A stretch of 64,000 nucleotides of DNA from Pantoea sp. Ep11b (GTDB lineage: Bacteria > Pseudomonadota > Gammaproteobacteria > Enterobacterales > Enterobacteriaceae). The notes under the pieces were generated by a model. It searched no databases and had not been told where the DNA came from. It was given only the letters and a program-made list of their open reading frames with translations. The translations under genes and the position numbers were made by a program. The stretch spans positions 2,542,001 to 2,606,000 of the forward strand of contig NZ_CP160631.1 in the NCBI RefSeq assembly GCF_040783975.1. The letters run 5' to 3'. Below are positions 19,107-28,970 of the stretch, one piece after another (the stretch's first letter is position 1; every line of letters begins with the position of its first letter).

Positions 19107-20471
19107 GTGATTAGTGTTTTCGACATGTTCAAAGTGGGCATCGGCCCCTCAAGTTCGCATACTGTCGGCCCGATGAAAGCGGGTAAACAGTTTGTGGATT
19201 TGCTCAGCGAACAGGGAAAGCTGCAGGAGGTGACCCGGATCGCCGTGGATGTCTATGGGTCGCTCTCCCTGACCGGTAAAGGCCACCACACGGACATCGC
19301 CATTATTATGGGTCTGGCGGGCGAATCACCGGATACCGTAGACATCGATGCGATCCCCGCCTTTATCAAGGATGTGGAACAGCGTGAGCGGCTGCTGCTG
19401 GCAAAAGGCGCGCATGAGGTGGACTTTCCGCGCGAAGGCGGCATGGTGTTCCGCAGTGAGAACCTCTCCCTGCATGAGAACGGCCTGCGCCTGCTCGCGT
19501 TTGCGGGCGACCTGCTGATCCTGTCAAAAACCTACTACTCGGTGGGCGGCGGTTTTATTGTCGATGAAGAGCACTTCGGCCAGTCGGCGCTGGATGAGGT
19601 CTCTGTTCCCTGGCCGTTCCACTCCGCCAAAGATCTGCTGGCTCACTGCCGCGAAACGGGCCTGTCGCTCTCGGGCCTGGTCATGAAGAACGAACTGGCG
19701 CTGCACAGCCGTGATGAGATTCAGGCCTATTTCGCCACCATCTGGCAGACCATGCAGGCCTGTATCGATCGCGGCCTGAATACCGAAGGTGTGCTGCCTG
19801 GCCCGCTGCGGGTGCCGCGCCGCGCCGCCTCGCTGCGTCGTCTGCTGACCTCCTCCACCAAACACTCCAGCGATCCGATGATCGTCATCGACTGGATCAA
19901 TATGTTTGCGCTGGCCGTTAACGAAGAGAACGCTGCGGGTGGCCGGGTGGTGACGGCTCCGACCAACGGCGCCTGCGGCATCGTGCCTGCGGTGCTGGCC
20001 TACTACGATCACTTTATCGAGCCGGTCACGCCCGATATCTTCCTGCGCTATTTCCTTGCCTCAGGCGCGATTGGCGTGCTCTATAAAATGAACGCCTCCA
20101 TCTCTGGTGCCGAAGTGGGCTGCCAGGGTGAAGTCGGTGTCGCCTGCTCAATGGCGGCAGCCGGTCTGGCCGAGCTGCTGGGTGCCAGCCCGGAGCAGGT
20201 CTGTGTGGCCGCCGAGATCGGCATGGAGCATAACCTGGGGCTGACCTGTGACCCGGTGGCGGGTCAGGTGCAGGTGCCCTGCATTGAGCGCAACGCGATC
20301 GCCTCAGTGAAAGCGATCAACGCGGCGAGAATGGCGCTGCGCCGCACCAGTGAACCACGCGTCTCGCTGGATAAGGTTATCGAAACCATGTATGAAACCG
20401 GCAAAGATATGAACGCCAAATATCGTGAAACCTCACGCGGCGGGCTGGCAATCAAGGTTCAGTGCGATTAA
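19107..20471 (+). CDS. sdaA: L-serine ammonia-lyase SdaA
   Basis: Deaminates L-serine to pyruvate using an oxygen-labile [4Fe-4S] cluster. I chose the GTG at 19107 ([18 protein letters not shown]), which gives 454 residues as in E. coli and has GAGGAG eight bases upstream; a GTG three codons earlier is also in frame. Domain order is the N-terminal beta domain (1-150) and the catalytic alpha domain. Cluster cysteines are visible in [17 protein letters not shown] and VPCIERN. Confidence 0.96.
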   Translation: MISVFDMFKVGIGPSSSHTVGPMKAGKQFVDLLSEQGKLQEVTRIAVDVYGSLSLTGKGHHTDIAIIMGLAGESPDTVDIDAIPAFIKDVEQRERLLLAKGAHEVDFPREGGMVFRSENLSLHENGLRLLAFAGDLLILSKTYYSVGGGFIVDEEHFGQSALDEVSVPWPFHSAKDLLAHCRETGLSLSGLVMKNELALHSRDEIQAYFATIWQTMQACIDRGLNTEGVLPGPLRVPRRAASLRRLLTSSTKHSSDPMIVIDWINMFALAVNEENAAGGRVVTAPTNGACGIVPAVLAYYDHFIEPVTPDIFLRYFLASGAIGVLYKMNASISGAEVGCQGEVGVACSMAAAGLAELLGASPEQVCVAAEIGMEHNLGLTCDPVAGQVQVPCIERNAIASVKAINAARMALRRTSEPRVSLDKVIETMYETGKDMNAKYRETSRGGLAIKVQCD

Positions 20472-20689
20472 CGCCCCCAGCGGTTTAAATAACGCGCAAA
20501 CATAATAAAATCCGTATCCTGCGCTATCTCAGCGCAGGATTACACGGTAGAGTGATTTCCGCGCAGCCGTCCGGCTTGCCCTGCTTTCCAGACCCGCTTT
20601 TCTGCATTACGGCCTCAGTTCTGGCCTGACCGTGCCGATACTCATCCCGTTGTGTTGCTTTTTTCTGGCTTTAGGGAAGGTGGAAACTG

Positions 20690-22252
20690 ATGTTGATGGC
20701 CCAGCAATATGTTGGACAATTCAGACGCAAGCGTTTGCTGATCGCGCTGATGATCGCCACCCTGGTGCTGATTCTGACGCTGGCATTCCGCTATATCGAA
20801 GAAAAAGCGCGCATCGAGCAGCAGGCGATGGATTTTGCCGACAAGGCGATAATGCGGTTCGACCGGATGTTCTCCCCGCTGGAGGTGTCAGCCAGTAATA
20901 TGCTGGGGCTGGTTGGCGTGCCCTGCCAGGATGTTCGCTTTCCGCTCATTGAGAAGATCTCCTCGCTGCAGACGGTGCGGGCGATTCTGCTGGTCGATAA
21001 CGATATGCTCTACTGCTCCAGTATCTATGGCCCGCGCACGATCCCCTTTGGAGAGACCTACCCCGACCTGGCCTTTAACGGCCAGCGCATGACGCTCTCT
21101 ACCGATCGCTATCTGCTGAAAGGGTCACCGATACTCCTGCTGTGGACGCCCAGGAGTCTGGATAACCGCTCCGGCATTCTGCAGGCTATCAATATCGAAA
21201 TGATGAGCAACTACCTGCTGGAGCCGGAGCTGCCCTGGGTGGAGCGCGCCGTCTTCAACGTCAATGGTCAAAGCCTGGAGTATGGCAATCCATTGATTGA
21301 GGCCACGGTGCCGGCAGATGATGAGGTGAGCTACGAGCAGGAATCACTGCGCTATCCCTTCAGCCTGACGCTCTATGGCCCCTCTCCGACCCGGCTGGCG
21401 CTGGCGACGCTGCCTTCCCAGCTGCCGCTGGCGCTGCTGCTGAGCCTGCTGGTCGGCTACATCGTCTGGCTGGCCACCGCGAACCGCATGAGCCTGAGCT
21501 GGCAGATCAGCTACGGCATTACCGCGCGCGAGTTTATGGTCTACTGTCAGCCGCTGATTAACAGCAAAAGCGGCGAGTGCGACGGCATCGAGTTACTGCT
21601 GCGCTGGCACAATGCCCGCCAGGGCTGGATAGCGCCGGATCTCTTTATTCCGCTGGCCGAGCGGCAGAACCTGATTAAACCCCTGACGCGCTTTGTGCTG
21701 GCTGAGGTGGTCAGCGCGTTACCGCAGTTGCCCGACGATCCCGACTTTCATATTGCCATTAACGTGGCGGCCAGCCATTTCCGCGATCGGGCCATTCTGG
21801 AGGATCTGCAGACGCTCTGGTGGCCCGCGACGCCTGTGCCGAAACTGGTGGTGGAGCTGACCGAGCGGGATGCGTTGCCGGTCGTGGATCAGTCGGTGAT
21901 TTCCCAACTGCATGATATCGGCGTGCGGCTGGCGATCGATGACTTCGGCACCGGCCACAGCTCGCTCTCCTATCTGAAAGATCTCCATCCCGATGTGCTG
22001 AAAATCGACAAGATTTTCACTGCGGCCATCGGCACAGACGCGATTAACGCCACGGTGACGGATATGGTGATCTCGCTGGCGCAGCGTCTGAATATCAGCC
22101 TGGTGGCCGAGGGGGTCGAAACCGCCGAGCAGGCGGCCTACCTGCGCGAGCGCGGCGTGGATCATCTTCAGGGCTACTATTATGCCCGACCGATGCCGCT
22201 GGCGGATTTCCCGGCCTGGCTGGCCGCGCATCAGGCCGATGTCCGGCCCTGA
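20690..22252 (+). CDS. pdeD: Membrane-bound cyclic-di-GMP phosphodiesterase PdeD (CSS-EAL)
   Basis: A 520-residue protein homologous to E. coli PdeD/YoaD. An N-terminal membrane helix (about 17-35) is followed by a periplasmic CSS-motif sensor domain with LYCSSIYG and a second Cys (VPCQD), a second membrane helix near residue 245, and an EAL domain to the end. Catalytic elements are kept: ELLLRWH (EAL variant), INVAASHF, VELTERD, IDDFGTGHSS, KIDKIF, VAEGVET and LQGYYYARP, so active c-di-GMP hydrolysis is expected. In this family the Cys pair links disulfide status to activity; DsbB is encoded elsewhere in this window. Confidence 0.93.
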   Translation: MLMAQQYVGQFRRKRLLIALMIATLVLILTLAFRYIEEKARIEQQAMDFADKAIMRFDRMFSPLEVSASNMLGLVGVPCQDVRFPLIEKISSLQTVRAILLVDNDMLYCSSIYGPRTIPFGETYPDLAFNGQRMTLSTDRYLLKGSPILLLWTPRSLDNRSGILQAINIEMMSNYLLEPELPWVERAVFNVNGQSLEYGNPLIEATVPADDEVSYEQESLRYPFSLTLYGPSPTRLALATLPSQLPLALLLSLLVGYIVWLATANRMSLSWQISYGITAREFMVYCQPLINSKSGECDGIELLLRWHNARQGWIAPDLFIPLAERQNLIKPLTRFVLAEVVSALPQLPDDPDFHIAINVAASHFRDRAILEDLQTLWWPATPVPKLVVELTERDALPVVDQSVISQLHDIGVRLAIDDFGTGHSSLSYLKDLHPDVLKIDKIFTAAIGTDAINATVTDMVISLAQRLNISLVAEGVETAEQAAYLRERGVDHLQGYYYARPMPLADFPAWLAAHQADVRP

Positions 22253-22277
22253 GTCCGCGACCGCGCAGGCGACGGAC

Positions 22278-22311
22278 AAAAAAACAGCCGCGGCGGTGAG
22301 GCAGCGGCTGT
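22278..22311 (-). terminator. yoaE terminator
   Basis: The stem ACAGCCGC/GCGGCTGT is followed on the minus strand by seven T. It lies about 40 bases after the yoaE stop. Confidence 0.75.
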
Positions 22312-22352
22312 CAGAGAAGTTCAGCGTGGCAGATTAACGCTGCCGCAGACGA

Positions 22353-23933
22353 TTACCCCTCTTCATCTTCATCGTATGGCTTGTCTTTGGTGACGCGCAC
22401 CAGATCGATACGGTAGTCGGTCGCCTCGATAATCTGGAAGTGCAGCGGCGTAATATCAATCACATCGCCAGGCAGGGGTAACTGCCCTTTCTGGGCAATC
22501 AGCAGGCCCGCCAGAGACGCGTGATCTTCGGCCGGATCGACCAGTTCATGGAAGTCGAGCAGCTGCTGCAGCGAGTGCAGGTCAGTGCCGCCTTTGACCA
22601 GCCAGCCGTCGCCATCTGCAATGATATCGGGCGTTTCATCCTCATCCGGGAATTCCCCGGCAATCGCCTCCAGCACATCCAGCGGAGTAATCAGCCCCTG
22701 CACCACGCCAAACTCGTTGGTAACGATGACAAAACTGCCCCGGGCGCGACGCAGCACGCCGAGCAGGTTGATCGGGTCCAGCGTTTCCGGTACCACAATA
22801 GTCGGGGTACTGGCCGCAAAGGCCGCCACATCCATCCCATGATCCAGCGCCACCAGCAGCTCTTTGGCGCGCACGACGCCGACAATCTCATCCAGCTCGC
22901 CCCGGCAGACCGGGAACAGGCTGTGCGGCGTATCGAGCAGCTGCATGCGGATCTCATCAACGGGACGGTTCGCATCAACCCACGAGATTTCACCGCGTGG
23001 CGTCATGATGCTGCGAATCGAACGTGACGCCAGCGTCAGCACGCCGTTAATCATATAGCGCTCTTCGTCCTTAAACGCCTCCTGCGGCATCGCTTCCGCC
23101 AGCGCCACCTCTTCGCTGGATCCGCTGTTGTTGTTGCTGGCGGTCTGGGCGCGGTTGCGGCCGCCCATCAGGCGCAGAATCGCTTCGGCGGTGCGCTCAC
23201 GCATCGGGCGATTCGACTGATGGCGGATAAAGTTGCGTCGGGCAATCTGGTTAAACAGCTCGATCAGAATTGAGAAGCCAATAGCCGCGTAGAGGTAGCC
23301 TTTAGGAATATGGAAACCAAAGCCTTCTGCCACCAGCGACAGACCGATCATCAGCAGGAAGCTCAGGCAGAGCACCACCACGGTCGGATGCGCGTTGACA
23401 AAGTTGGTCAGCGGTTTCGACGCCAGCAGCATCACACCCATCGCAATCACCACGGCAGTCATCATCACCGGCAGATGGTTCACCATTCCCACCGCCGTGA
23501 TCACGGCATCCAGCGAGAAGACAGCGTCCAGCACCACAATCTGTGTCACCACGGCCCAGAAACTGGCGTAGCCGCGATTGCCGGAACCCTCAAGCTGTCG
23601 GTTCTCCAGCCGCTCATGCAGTTCCATTGTCGCCTTGAACAGCAGGAACAGGCCACCCGCCAGCAGGATCAGATCGCGGCCCGCAAAGCTGAAACCGCCT
23701 ACGCTGAACAGCGGTGTCGTCAGCGTCACCATCCAGGAAATCAGCGACAGCAGGCCCAGACGCATCACCAGCGCCAGCGACAGACCAATCAGGCGCGCTT
23801 TGTCACGCTGCTTTGGCGGCAGCTTGTCGGCCAGGATGGCGATAAAGACCAGGTTGTCGATGCCGAGAACAATTTCCAGCACCACCAGCGTCAGTAAACC
23901 CGCCCAGATTGAGGGGTCGAATAAAAATTCCAT
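22353..23933 (-). CDS. yoaE: TerC family integral membrane protein YoaE with CBS pair
   Basis: A 526-residue protein; E. coli YoaE is 518. The N-terminal TerC-type membrane domain (about 1-230, seven or so spans) carries acidic residues in [11 protein letters not shown] and [15 protein letters not shown], the presumed metal path. Two CBS domains (about 300-425) and a C-terminal CorC_HlyC domain follow. TerC proteins are implicated in metal (Mn2+) efflux or metallation of exported proteins; the exact role of YoaE is not established. The roughly 200-base leader is discussed as a candidate riboswitch. Confidence 0.93.
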   Translation of the reverse strand: MEFLFDPSIWAGLLTLVVLEIVLGIDNLVFIAILADKLPPKQRDKARLIGLSLALVMRLGLLSLISWMVTLTTPLFSVGGFSFAGRDLILLAGGLFLLFKATMELHERLENRQLEGSGNRGYASFWAVVTQIVVLDAVFSLDAVITAVGMVNHLPVMMTAVVIAMGVMLLASKPLTNFVNAHPTVVVLCLSFLLMIGLSLVAEGFGFHIPKGYLYAAIGFSILIELFNQIARRNFIRHQSNRPMRERTAEAILRLMGGRNRAQTASNNNSGSSEEVALAEAMPQEAFKDEERYMINGVLTLASRSIRSIMTPRGEISWVDANRPVDEIRMQLLDTPHSLFPVCRGELDEIVGVVRAKELLVALDHGMDVAAFAASTPTIVVPETLDPINLLGVLRRARGSFVIVTNEFGVVQGLITPLDVLEAIAGEFPDEDETPDIIADGDGWLVKGGTDLHSLQQLLDFHELVDPAEDHASLAGLLIAQKGQLPLPGDVIDITPLHFQIIEATDYRIDLVRVTKDKPYDEDEEG

Positions 23934-23979
23934 TATTTATGACTCCAGAACAGGGATCCAGACGAGCCGGGACGTATCA

Positions 23980-24133
23980 GCGCAGCAAAGCGTGACATCG
24001 GGATAGTCGGGAAAACGTGGAAAACGCCGTAAGGCGAGAGGTGACGCGCCAGCAGGCGCAAAGAACAGATTAAGCGACGTCGGTGACGATCCATAAGGTG
24101 GGCTGATGCCCGTTACTCCTGAGTAATAAACAG
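23980..24133 (-). promoter_or_regulatory. Candidate structured leader (possible yybP-ykoY-like riboswitch) of yoaE
   Basis: The predicted yoaE transcript has an unusually long leader of about 200 bases. Near its 5' end, on the minus strand, AGGAGTAAC is followed by the hairpin GGGCatcaGCCC and then ATCGTCACCGACGTCGC. This layout resembles the GGGGAGUA loop of the manganese yybP-ykoY aptamer, which controls TerC-family genes elsewhere, including E. coli alx. The match is partial and by eye, so this is a hypothesis. Confidence 0.3.
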
Positions 24134-24139
24134 AAGGTT

Positions 24140-24167
24140 AATGTATCAGTTCGGAAAACGGCGTCAA
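24140..24167 (-). promoter_or_regulatory. Predicted sigma-70 promoter of yoaE
   Basis: On the minus strand, TTGACG (24167-24162) and TACATT (24145-24140) are separated by 16 bases. The start would be near 24133, giving a leader of about 200 bases. Confidence 0.6.
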
Positions 24168-24268
24168 AAAATTTTCTCATTTTTACAAACTGTAGCAGAG
24201 ATGATCGGCCACATAGAAAAGCGCACGGTTTCCGGCAGCGGGTAAATAACAGACAGGCATCACATCAT

Positions 24269-24292
24269 TTATTTTTTCGCTCACTAAAATAA
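24269..24292 (+). promoter_or_regulatory. Candidate Mlc operator of manXYZ
   Basis: The inverted repeat TTATTTT...AAAATAA with a 10-base TTCGCTCACT spacer lies about 150 bases upstream of manX. It resembles the A/T-flanked, TTTCGC-centred sites of the glucose-responsive repressor Mlc, which controls manXYZ in E. coli. Prediction from motif only. Confidence 0.45.
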
Positions 24293-24438
24293 GCCCCGAC
24301 TTCATGGCTTTTACCAACGCAATTCCCTTTTTTCGACGCGATACCTGACTGTTGAGACAGCAGGTTAACGCGATATCAAAGCAAAATTCAAAACCGTTCA
24401 TCCCCCAGATGAGCATCTCTGGCATAAGGAGGTAGCAG

Positions 24439-25395
24439 GTGACCATAGCAATTGTCATTGGTACACACGGCTGGGCAGCGGAACAACTGCTGAAAACAGC
24501 AGAAATGCTGTTGGGCGAGCAGGAGAATGTCGGCTGGATAGATTTTGTGCCCGGTGAAAATGCTGACACGCTGATTGAAAAATATCAGGCAAGGCTGGCA
24601 GAACTCGATACCGGCCAGGGGGTGCTGTTTCTGGTCGATACCTGGGGCGGCAGCCCGTTTAACGCAGCCAGCCGGATCGTGGTGGACCGGCCACAGTATG
24701 AGGTCGTGGCCGGGGTCAATATTCCGATGCTGGTTGAAACGCTGATGGCGCGCGACGATAACCCATCCTTTGAGGCGCTGGTCGCCGTGGCGGTTGAGAC
24801 CGGTCGCGAGGGGGTAAAAGCCCTGAAAGCTCCCGACGCGGCGCCCACCCGCGTCGAACCGGCCGTGGCCGCGCCTCCGGTAAAACCGATGGCACCGGGC
24901 GATCATATGAAGATCGGTCTGGCGCGGATCGATGACCGCCTGATCCATGGACAGGTCGCGACACGCTGGACCAAAGAGACTAACGTCCAGCGCATTATCG
25001 TCGTCAGCGATGAGGTGGCTAACGATCAGGTGCGTAAGACCCTGCTGACCCAGGTCGCTCCGCCGGGCGTGACGGCACATGTGGTGGATGTCGATAAGAT
25101 GGTGCGGGTGTGGAACAACCCGAAGTATGGTCAGGATCGCGTCATGCTGCTGTTTACCAATCCCACCGATGTCGTGCGGGTGGTGGAACAGGGTGTTGAG
25201 ATTAAATCCGTCAACATCGGCGGGATGGCATTTCGTCAGGGAAAAACGCAGGTCAATAACGCGGTTTCGGTCGATGAAAAAGATATCGCCGCCTTCCGCA
25301 AACTTAACGAGCGCCATATCGAACTGGAAGTCCGCAAAGTTTCCAGCGACCAGAAACTGAAGATGATGGATTTGATCGCGAAAATGAATGCGTAA
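24439..25395 (+). CDS. manX: Mannose PTS EIIAB subunit ManX
   Basis: A 318-residue cytoplasmic phosphotransferase of the mannose/glucosamine/glucose PTS. The IIA domain has its phospho-accepting His10 (IGTHGW). An Ala/Pro-rich linker (about 131-155) leads to the IIB domain with phospho-His170 (DDRLIHGQV). The start is GTG at 24439 with AAGGAGGT nine bases upstream, and E. coli manX also starts with GTG. It is first in manXYZ. Confidence 0.96.
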   Translation: MTIAIVIGTHGWAAEQLLKTAEMLLGEQENVGWIDFVPGENADTLIEKYQARLAELDTGQGVLFLVDTWGGSPFNAASRIVVDRPQYEVVAGVNIPMLVETLMARDDNPSFEALVAVAVETGREGVKALKAPDAAPTRVEPAVAAPPVKPMAPGDHMKIGLARIDDRLIHGQVATRWTKETNVQRIIVVSDEVANDQVRKTLLTQVAPPGVTAHVVDVDKMVRVWNNPKYGQDRVMLLFTNPTDVVRVVEQGVEIKSVNIGGMAFRQGKTQVNNAVSVDEKDIAAFRKLNERHIELEVRKVSSDQKLKMMDLIAKMNA

Positions 25396-25448
25396 AAGGC
25401 GCCTGCGTTTCCGGGTGCATTACCATTATCCTGCTGAGGACACGACGT

Positions 25449-26252
25449 ATGATGGAAATAACCTCGCTACAGATTATTTTGATTTTTATCGTTGCCTGTA
25501 TTGCCGGGATGGGGTCGATTCTGGATGAGTTCCAGTTTCACCGTCCGCTGGTCGCCTGCACTCTGATCGGTATCGTGCTGGGGGATATGAAAACCGGCAT
25601 CATTATCGGCGGTACGCTGGAGATGATCGCGCTGGGCTGGATGAACATCGGGGCCGCCGTGGCGCCGGATGCCGCCCTCGCCTCGATTATCTCGACCATT
25701 CTGGTTATCGCGGGCGGTCAGAGCGTCGGAGCCGGTATCGCGCTGGCGATCCCGCTCGCCGCCGCCGGACAGGTTTTGACGATTATCGTGCGGACGCTGA
25801 CCGTCGCCTTCCAGCATGCGGCGGACAAAGCGGCCGAAAAAGGCAATCTCACGGCCATCTCCTGGATCCATGTCTCAGCCCTGCTGCTGCAGGCAATGCG
25901 TATCGCCATCCCGGCCCTGATCGTGGCGATTTCTGTCGGCACCAGCGCGGTGCACGCCCTGCTCAGTTCAATCCCGGAAGTGGTGACCAACGGGCTGAAT
26001 ATCGCGGGCGGCATGATTGTGGTGGTCGGTTACGCGATGGTGATCAACATGATGCGCGCGGGCTACCTGATGCCCTTCTTCTACCTGGGCTTCGTGACGG
26101 CGGCTTTCACCAGCTTCAACCTGGTGGCGCTGGGCGTGATTGGCGTGGTGATGGCAGTGCTCTACATCCAGCTCAGCCCGAAATATAACCGTGCGGCGGG
26201 TGCGCCCGCCGCTGCCGCGACCCCAAACGATCTCGATAACGAACTCGATTAA
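25449..26252 (+). CDS. manY: Mannose PTS EIIC subunit ManY
   Basis: A 267-residue membrane permease subunit nearly identical in pattern to E. coli ManY: ACIAGMGSILDEFQFHRP near the start and NIGAAVAPDAALAS. With ManZ it forms the sugar channel. Two consecutive ATGs (25449, 25452) are possible; GAGGA lies nine bases before the first. It is 53 bases after manX and 15 before manZ. Confidence 0.96.
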   Translation: MMEITSLQIILIFIVACIAGMGSILDEFQFHRPLVACTLIGIVLGDMKTGIIIGGTLEMIALGWMNIGAAVAPDAALASIISTILVIAGGQSVGAGIALAIPLAAAGQVLTIIVRTLTVAFQHAADKAAEKGNLTAISWIHVSALLLQAMRIAIPALIVAISVGTSAVHALLSSIPEVVTNGLNIAGGMIVVVGYAMVINMMRAGYLMPFFYLGFVTAAFTSFNLVALGVIGVVMAVLYIQLSPKYNRAAGAPAAAATPNDLDNELD

Positions 26253-26267
26253 GGAACAGGTGAGCAC

Positions 26268-27113
26268 ATGGTCGATATAACCAAAGTCGAAAAGAAACTG
26301 ACACCCGGCGATGTCCGCGCCGTTTTTCTGCGCTCCAACCTGTTCCAGGGTTCATGGAACTTTGAACGTATGCAGGCGCTGGGCTTCTGCTTCTCAATGG
26401 TGCCGGTGATCCGCCGTCTCTATCCTGAGAATAATGAGGCGCGTAAACAGGCGATTAAACGCCATCTGGAGTTCTTTAACACGCATCCTTATGTGGCCGC
26501 GCCGGTGCTGGGCGTCACGATGGCGATGGAGGAGCAGCGGGCCAACGGCGCGGCCATCGACGATGGGGCGATTAACGGCCTGAAGGTCGGGCTGATGGGA
26601 CCGCTGGCCGGGGTGGGCGATCCCATCTTCTGGGGCACGGTGCGACCGGTCTTTGCCGCGCTGGGGGCCGGTATCGCCATGAGCGGCAGCCTGCTGGGTC
26701 CGCTGCTGTTCTTTGTGCTGTTCAACCTCGCGCGCCTGCTGACCCGCTACTACGGTGTGGCCTATGGCTACCGCAAAGGGATCGATATCGTCAGCGACAT
26801 GGGCGGCGGTTTCCTGCAGAAACTCACGGAGGGCGCCTCGATCCTGGGGCTGTTTGTAATGGGGGCGCTGGTTAACAAGTGGACGCACGTTAACATCCCG
26901 CTGGTGGTGTCACGCATCACCGACTCGACCGGTAAAACCACAGTAACCACGGTGCAGTCGATTCTCGATCAGCTGATGCCGGGCATCGTGCCGCTGCTGC
27001 TCACCTTCGGCTGCATGTGGCTGTTGCGCCGTAAGGTGAATGCGCTGTGGATTATCGTCGGCTTCTTCGCCATCGGTATCTTCGGTTACTGGATAGGCCT
27101 GCTCGGTCTGTAA
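26268..27113 (+). CDS. manZ: Mannose PTS EIID subunit ManZ
   Basis: A 281-residue EIID-family membrane protein. The N-terminal cytoplasmic part has FLRSNLFQGSWNFERMQ and GLKVGLMGPLAGVGDPIFWG; C-terminal hydrophobic spans follow. It completes the mannose translocation complex with ManY. In several bacteria ManYZ also serves as a receptor for phages and bacteriocins. A G+C-rich hairpin follows at about 27127-27151. Confidence 0.96.
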   Translation: MVDITKVEKKLTPGDVRAVFLRSNLFQGSWNFERMQALGFCFSMVPVIRRLYPENNEARKQAIKRHLEFFNTHPYVAAPVLGVTMAMEEQRANGAAIDDGAINGLKVGLMGPLAGVGDPIFWGTVRPVFAALGAGIAMSGSLLGPLLFFVLFNLARLLTRYYGVAYGYRKGIDIVSDMGGGFLQKLTEGASILGLFVMGALVNKWTHVNIPLVVSRITDSTGKTTVTTVQSILDQLMPGIVPLLLTFGCMWLLRRKVNALWIIVGFFAIGIFGYWIGLLGL

Positions 27114-27203
27114 TCTTATCCCGCCGGGTACGCCACCACCCGGCGGCTGGCAGGATGAGCCGGGCCATACCCGGCTGATCCCGCCCTGTCTGAGGCCGCT
27201 GTC

Positions 27204-27662
27204 ATGTCTTTAACCGATGCGCTGATCGCGCTCTGTATTGCCGCCCTGCTGCTGTTTGCGATTTATGATGAGGCGATCCTGCCCCGCCGTCGTGGTCCGA
27301 CCCGGTTAAGGGTGACGCTGCGGAGACGGCATAAAATCGACAGCCTGATTTTTATCGGGCTGCTGCTGATGCTGCTCTGGAATAATCTCAGCCATCAGGG
27401 CCCGCCGCTCACCACCTCCCTGCTGATGGTACTGAGTTTTCTGGCGTTCTGGCTTTTCTGGCTGCGTAAACCCACGCTACTGATGAAGAACGCGGGACTG
27501 TTTTACGCCGGTGTCTGGGTCGATTACCGGCGGATTCAGGGCATGAATCTTTCTGAGGATGGCATTCTGGTGGTGCAGCTGGAGCAGCGCCGGCTGCTGA
27601 TTGCCGTGCAGCAGCTCGACGATCTGGAGCGCATCTACCATACGCTGGTGGAGGCGCGTTAG
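27204..27662 (+). CDS. yobD: UPF0266 membrane protein YobD
   Basis: A 152-residue inner-membrane protein of UPF0266, the same length as E. coli YobD. Three hydrophobic segments (about 6-22, 48-64, 71-90) precede a C-terminal soluble region of about 60 residues ([18 protein letters not shown]). The function is unknown. It follows manZ as in E. coli. Its stop overlaps the converging rlmA stop by four bases; mntP, which comes next in E. coli, is absent. Confidence 0.93.
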   Translation: MSLTDALIALCIAALLLFAIYDEAILPRRRGPTRLRVTLRRRHKIDSLIFIGLLLMLLWNNLSHQGPPLTTSLLMVLSFLAFWLFWLRKPTLLMKNAGLFYAGVWVDYRRIQGMNLSEDGILVVQLEQRRLLIAVQQLDDLERIYHTLVEAR

Positions 27663-28468
27663 TCGCGCTGCCAGAGTGTCAGGCTGAAGTCTGCATCGCA
27701 GCTGAACTGCTCACTCTGTTGCAGGGTCTGCCAGACCGCTTCACGCGCACGCCAGGCGAACGGCGTCATCTGCAGCAGGGTTGTCGCGGCCGCGCCCGTC
27801 AGCGCCATCGGGTAGCGCAGCGCATGCTGAGCCCGCTGGCGGAAACCGGGATAGGATTTCTGTTCCGGCACATGCAGCTGCACTTCACGATAGATCAACG
27901 CCTTAAACTGCTGCAGATGGTGCGGGCCGGGTGTGACGGTCAGCACCAGCCCCCCCGGCTTCAGTACGCGCGCCAGCTCGGCTTCATTGCAGGGCGCATA
28001 AATCCGCACAATCGCATCCAGCGATCCATCGGCAAAAGGTAAGCGCTGGCTGGAGGCGACACAGAAACGTACCGCCGGATAGCGCTTTGCCGCCAGCCGG
28101 ATCGCTGTTCTGGCGACATCCAGCCCATAGATCGTTGCCGCCTCACCGGCGGCTTCGGCCAGCGCGGCGGTGTAGTAACCCTCGCCGCAGCCGATATCCA
28201 GAAGGCGGCACGCAGGCTGCTGGAGTACGGACGCGAGCAGCGTGACGACCTGCTCCCGCAGCGGCTGATAATAGCCTGCCTCAAGAAATTCCCGTCTCGC
28301 CTGCATCATCTCTGCACTGTCACCCGGTTCCCGCGACCGTTTATGCTGAACGGGTAGCAGATTGACATACCCTTCTTTCGCCTGGTCAAACTGATGGCGA
28401 TTTTCACAGCACCAGCTGCGTTCTTTCAGGGTGAGAGAAGTGTGACAAAGAGGGCAAATCAGGGACAT
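27659..28468 (-). CDS. rlmA: 23S rRNA (guanine(745)-N(1))-methyltransferase RlmA
   Basis: A 269-residue SAM-dependent methyltransferase, equal in length to E. coli RlmA. It modifies G745 in 23S rRNA. The N-terminal zinc finger has CPLC followed by a Cys pair and His (CCENRHQFD). The Rossmann motif I is [11 protein letters not shown], and FAPC-type [10 protein letters not shown] is present. I chose the ATG at 28468 (MSLICPLC), which fits the family; an in-frame ATG five codons earlier is possible. Confidence 0.95.
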   Translation of the reverse strand: MSLICPLCHTSLTLKERSWCCENRHQFDQAKEGYVNLLPVQHKRSREPGDSAEMMQARREFLEAGYYQPLREQVVTLLASVLQQPACRLLDIGCGEGYYTAALAEAAGEAATIYGLDVARTAIRLAAKRYPAVRFCVASSQRLPFADGSLDAIVRIYAPCNEAELARVLKPGGLVLTVTPGPHHLQQFKALIYREVQLHVPEQKSYPGFRQRAQHALRYPMALTGAAATTLLQMTPFAWRAREAVWQTLQQSEQFSCDADFSLTLWQRD

Positions 28469-28535
28469 AAGGTGCTCCGGCATCAGATAACGCGGCGCAG
28501 TGTAACCTTATCATTTCCGCATCGGAAGCATAAAG

Positions 28536-28563
28536 AAAGCCCCGGCTATGCAGCCAGGGCTTT
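28536..28563 (-). terminator. cspC terminator
   Basis: The hairpin AAAGCCC-C-GGCT/AGCC-A-GGGCTTT has one internal mismatch, and the minus strand continues with CTTTAT. It lies about 45 bases after the cspC stop. Confidence 0.65.
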
Positions 28564-28605
28564 AAAATTCCAGGTCAGGGTGCGATGCACCGGGCTGGCA
28601 TCGGA

Positions 28606-28815
28606 TCAGATAGCAGTGACGTTAACAGCTGCCGGGCCTTTCTGGCCATCCTGAATTTCAAACTCAACGCTCTGGCCTTCAGCCAGGGTTTTGAAACCAT
28701 TGCCCTGGATTGCAGAGAAGTGTACGAACACATCTTTGCTGCCGTCTGCAGGGGTGATGAAGCCAAAACCTTTAGACTCGTTGAACCACTTAACCTGACC
28801 TTTAATCTTTGCCAT
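28606..28815 (-). CDS. cspC: Cold-shock-like protein CspC
   Basis: A 69-residue single OB-fold RNA-binding protein, differing from my recollection of E. coli CspC at one residue ([10 protein letters not shown]). Both RNA-binding motifs are intact: KGFGFI (RNP1) and VFVHF (RNP2). CspC is a constitutive RNA chaperone that affects stability of stress transcripts, including rpoS. In E. coli it is cotranscribed after yobF; here yobF is broken. Confidence 0.97.
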   Translation of the reverse strand: MAKIKGQVKWFNESKGFGFITPADGSKDVFVHFSAIQGNGFKTLAEGQSVEFEIQDGQKGPAAVNVTAI

Positions 28816-28828
28816 TTTGCAAATTCCT

Positions 28829-28970
28829 TTAGATGTTTATTAAGCCCGAAGGCTGTCTTACAGAAAAACCAGAGACATTACTGCATGAGGCACTAATTAA
28901 GGTTCGGCAAGGAAGCGGTATTCAACGTCAACGTCTTTACTCGTACTTCTTTACTGAAGATGCCATGCAT
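28829..28970 (-). pseudogene. yobF: yobF (DUF2627) remnant with two frame breaks
   Basis: Immediately upstream of cspC, three short peptides in three different frames together follow E. coli YobF, as I remember it. The first frame begins MHGIFSKEV, the second gives SKDVDVEYRFLAEP and the third gives ISASCSNVS. Each switch is explained by one missing base (near 28942 and near 28899). The ATG at 28970 would yield only a 25-residue product. YobF is a small stress-induced protein of unknown role. Either the gene is decayed, or the sequence has two errors here. The C-terminal part beyond ISASCSNVS also diverges. Confidence 0.65.

Noticed and set aside
20516..20540. Strong hairpin ATCCTGCGCT/AGCGCAGGAT after sdaA as a terminator
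   Set aside because: No T run follows on either strand, so its role as an intrinsic terminator is not supported.
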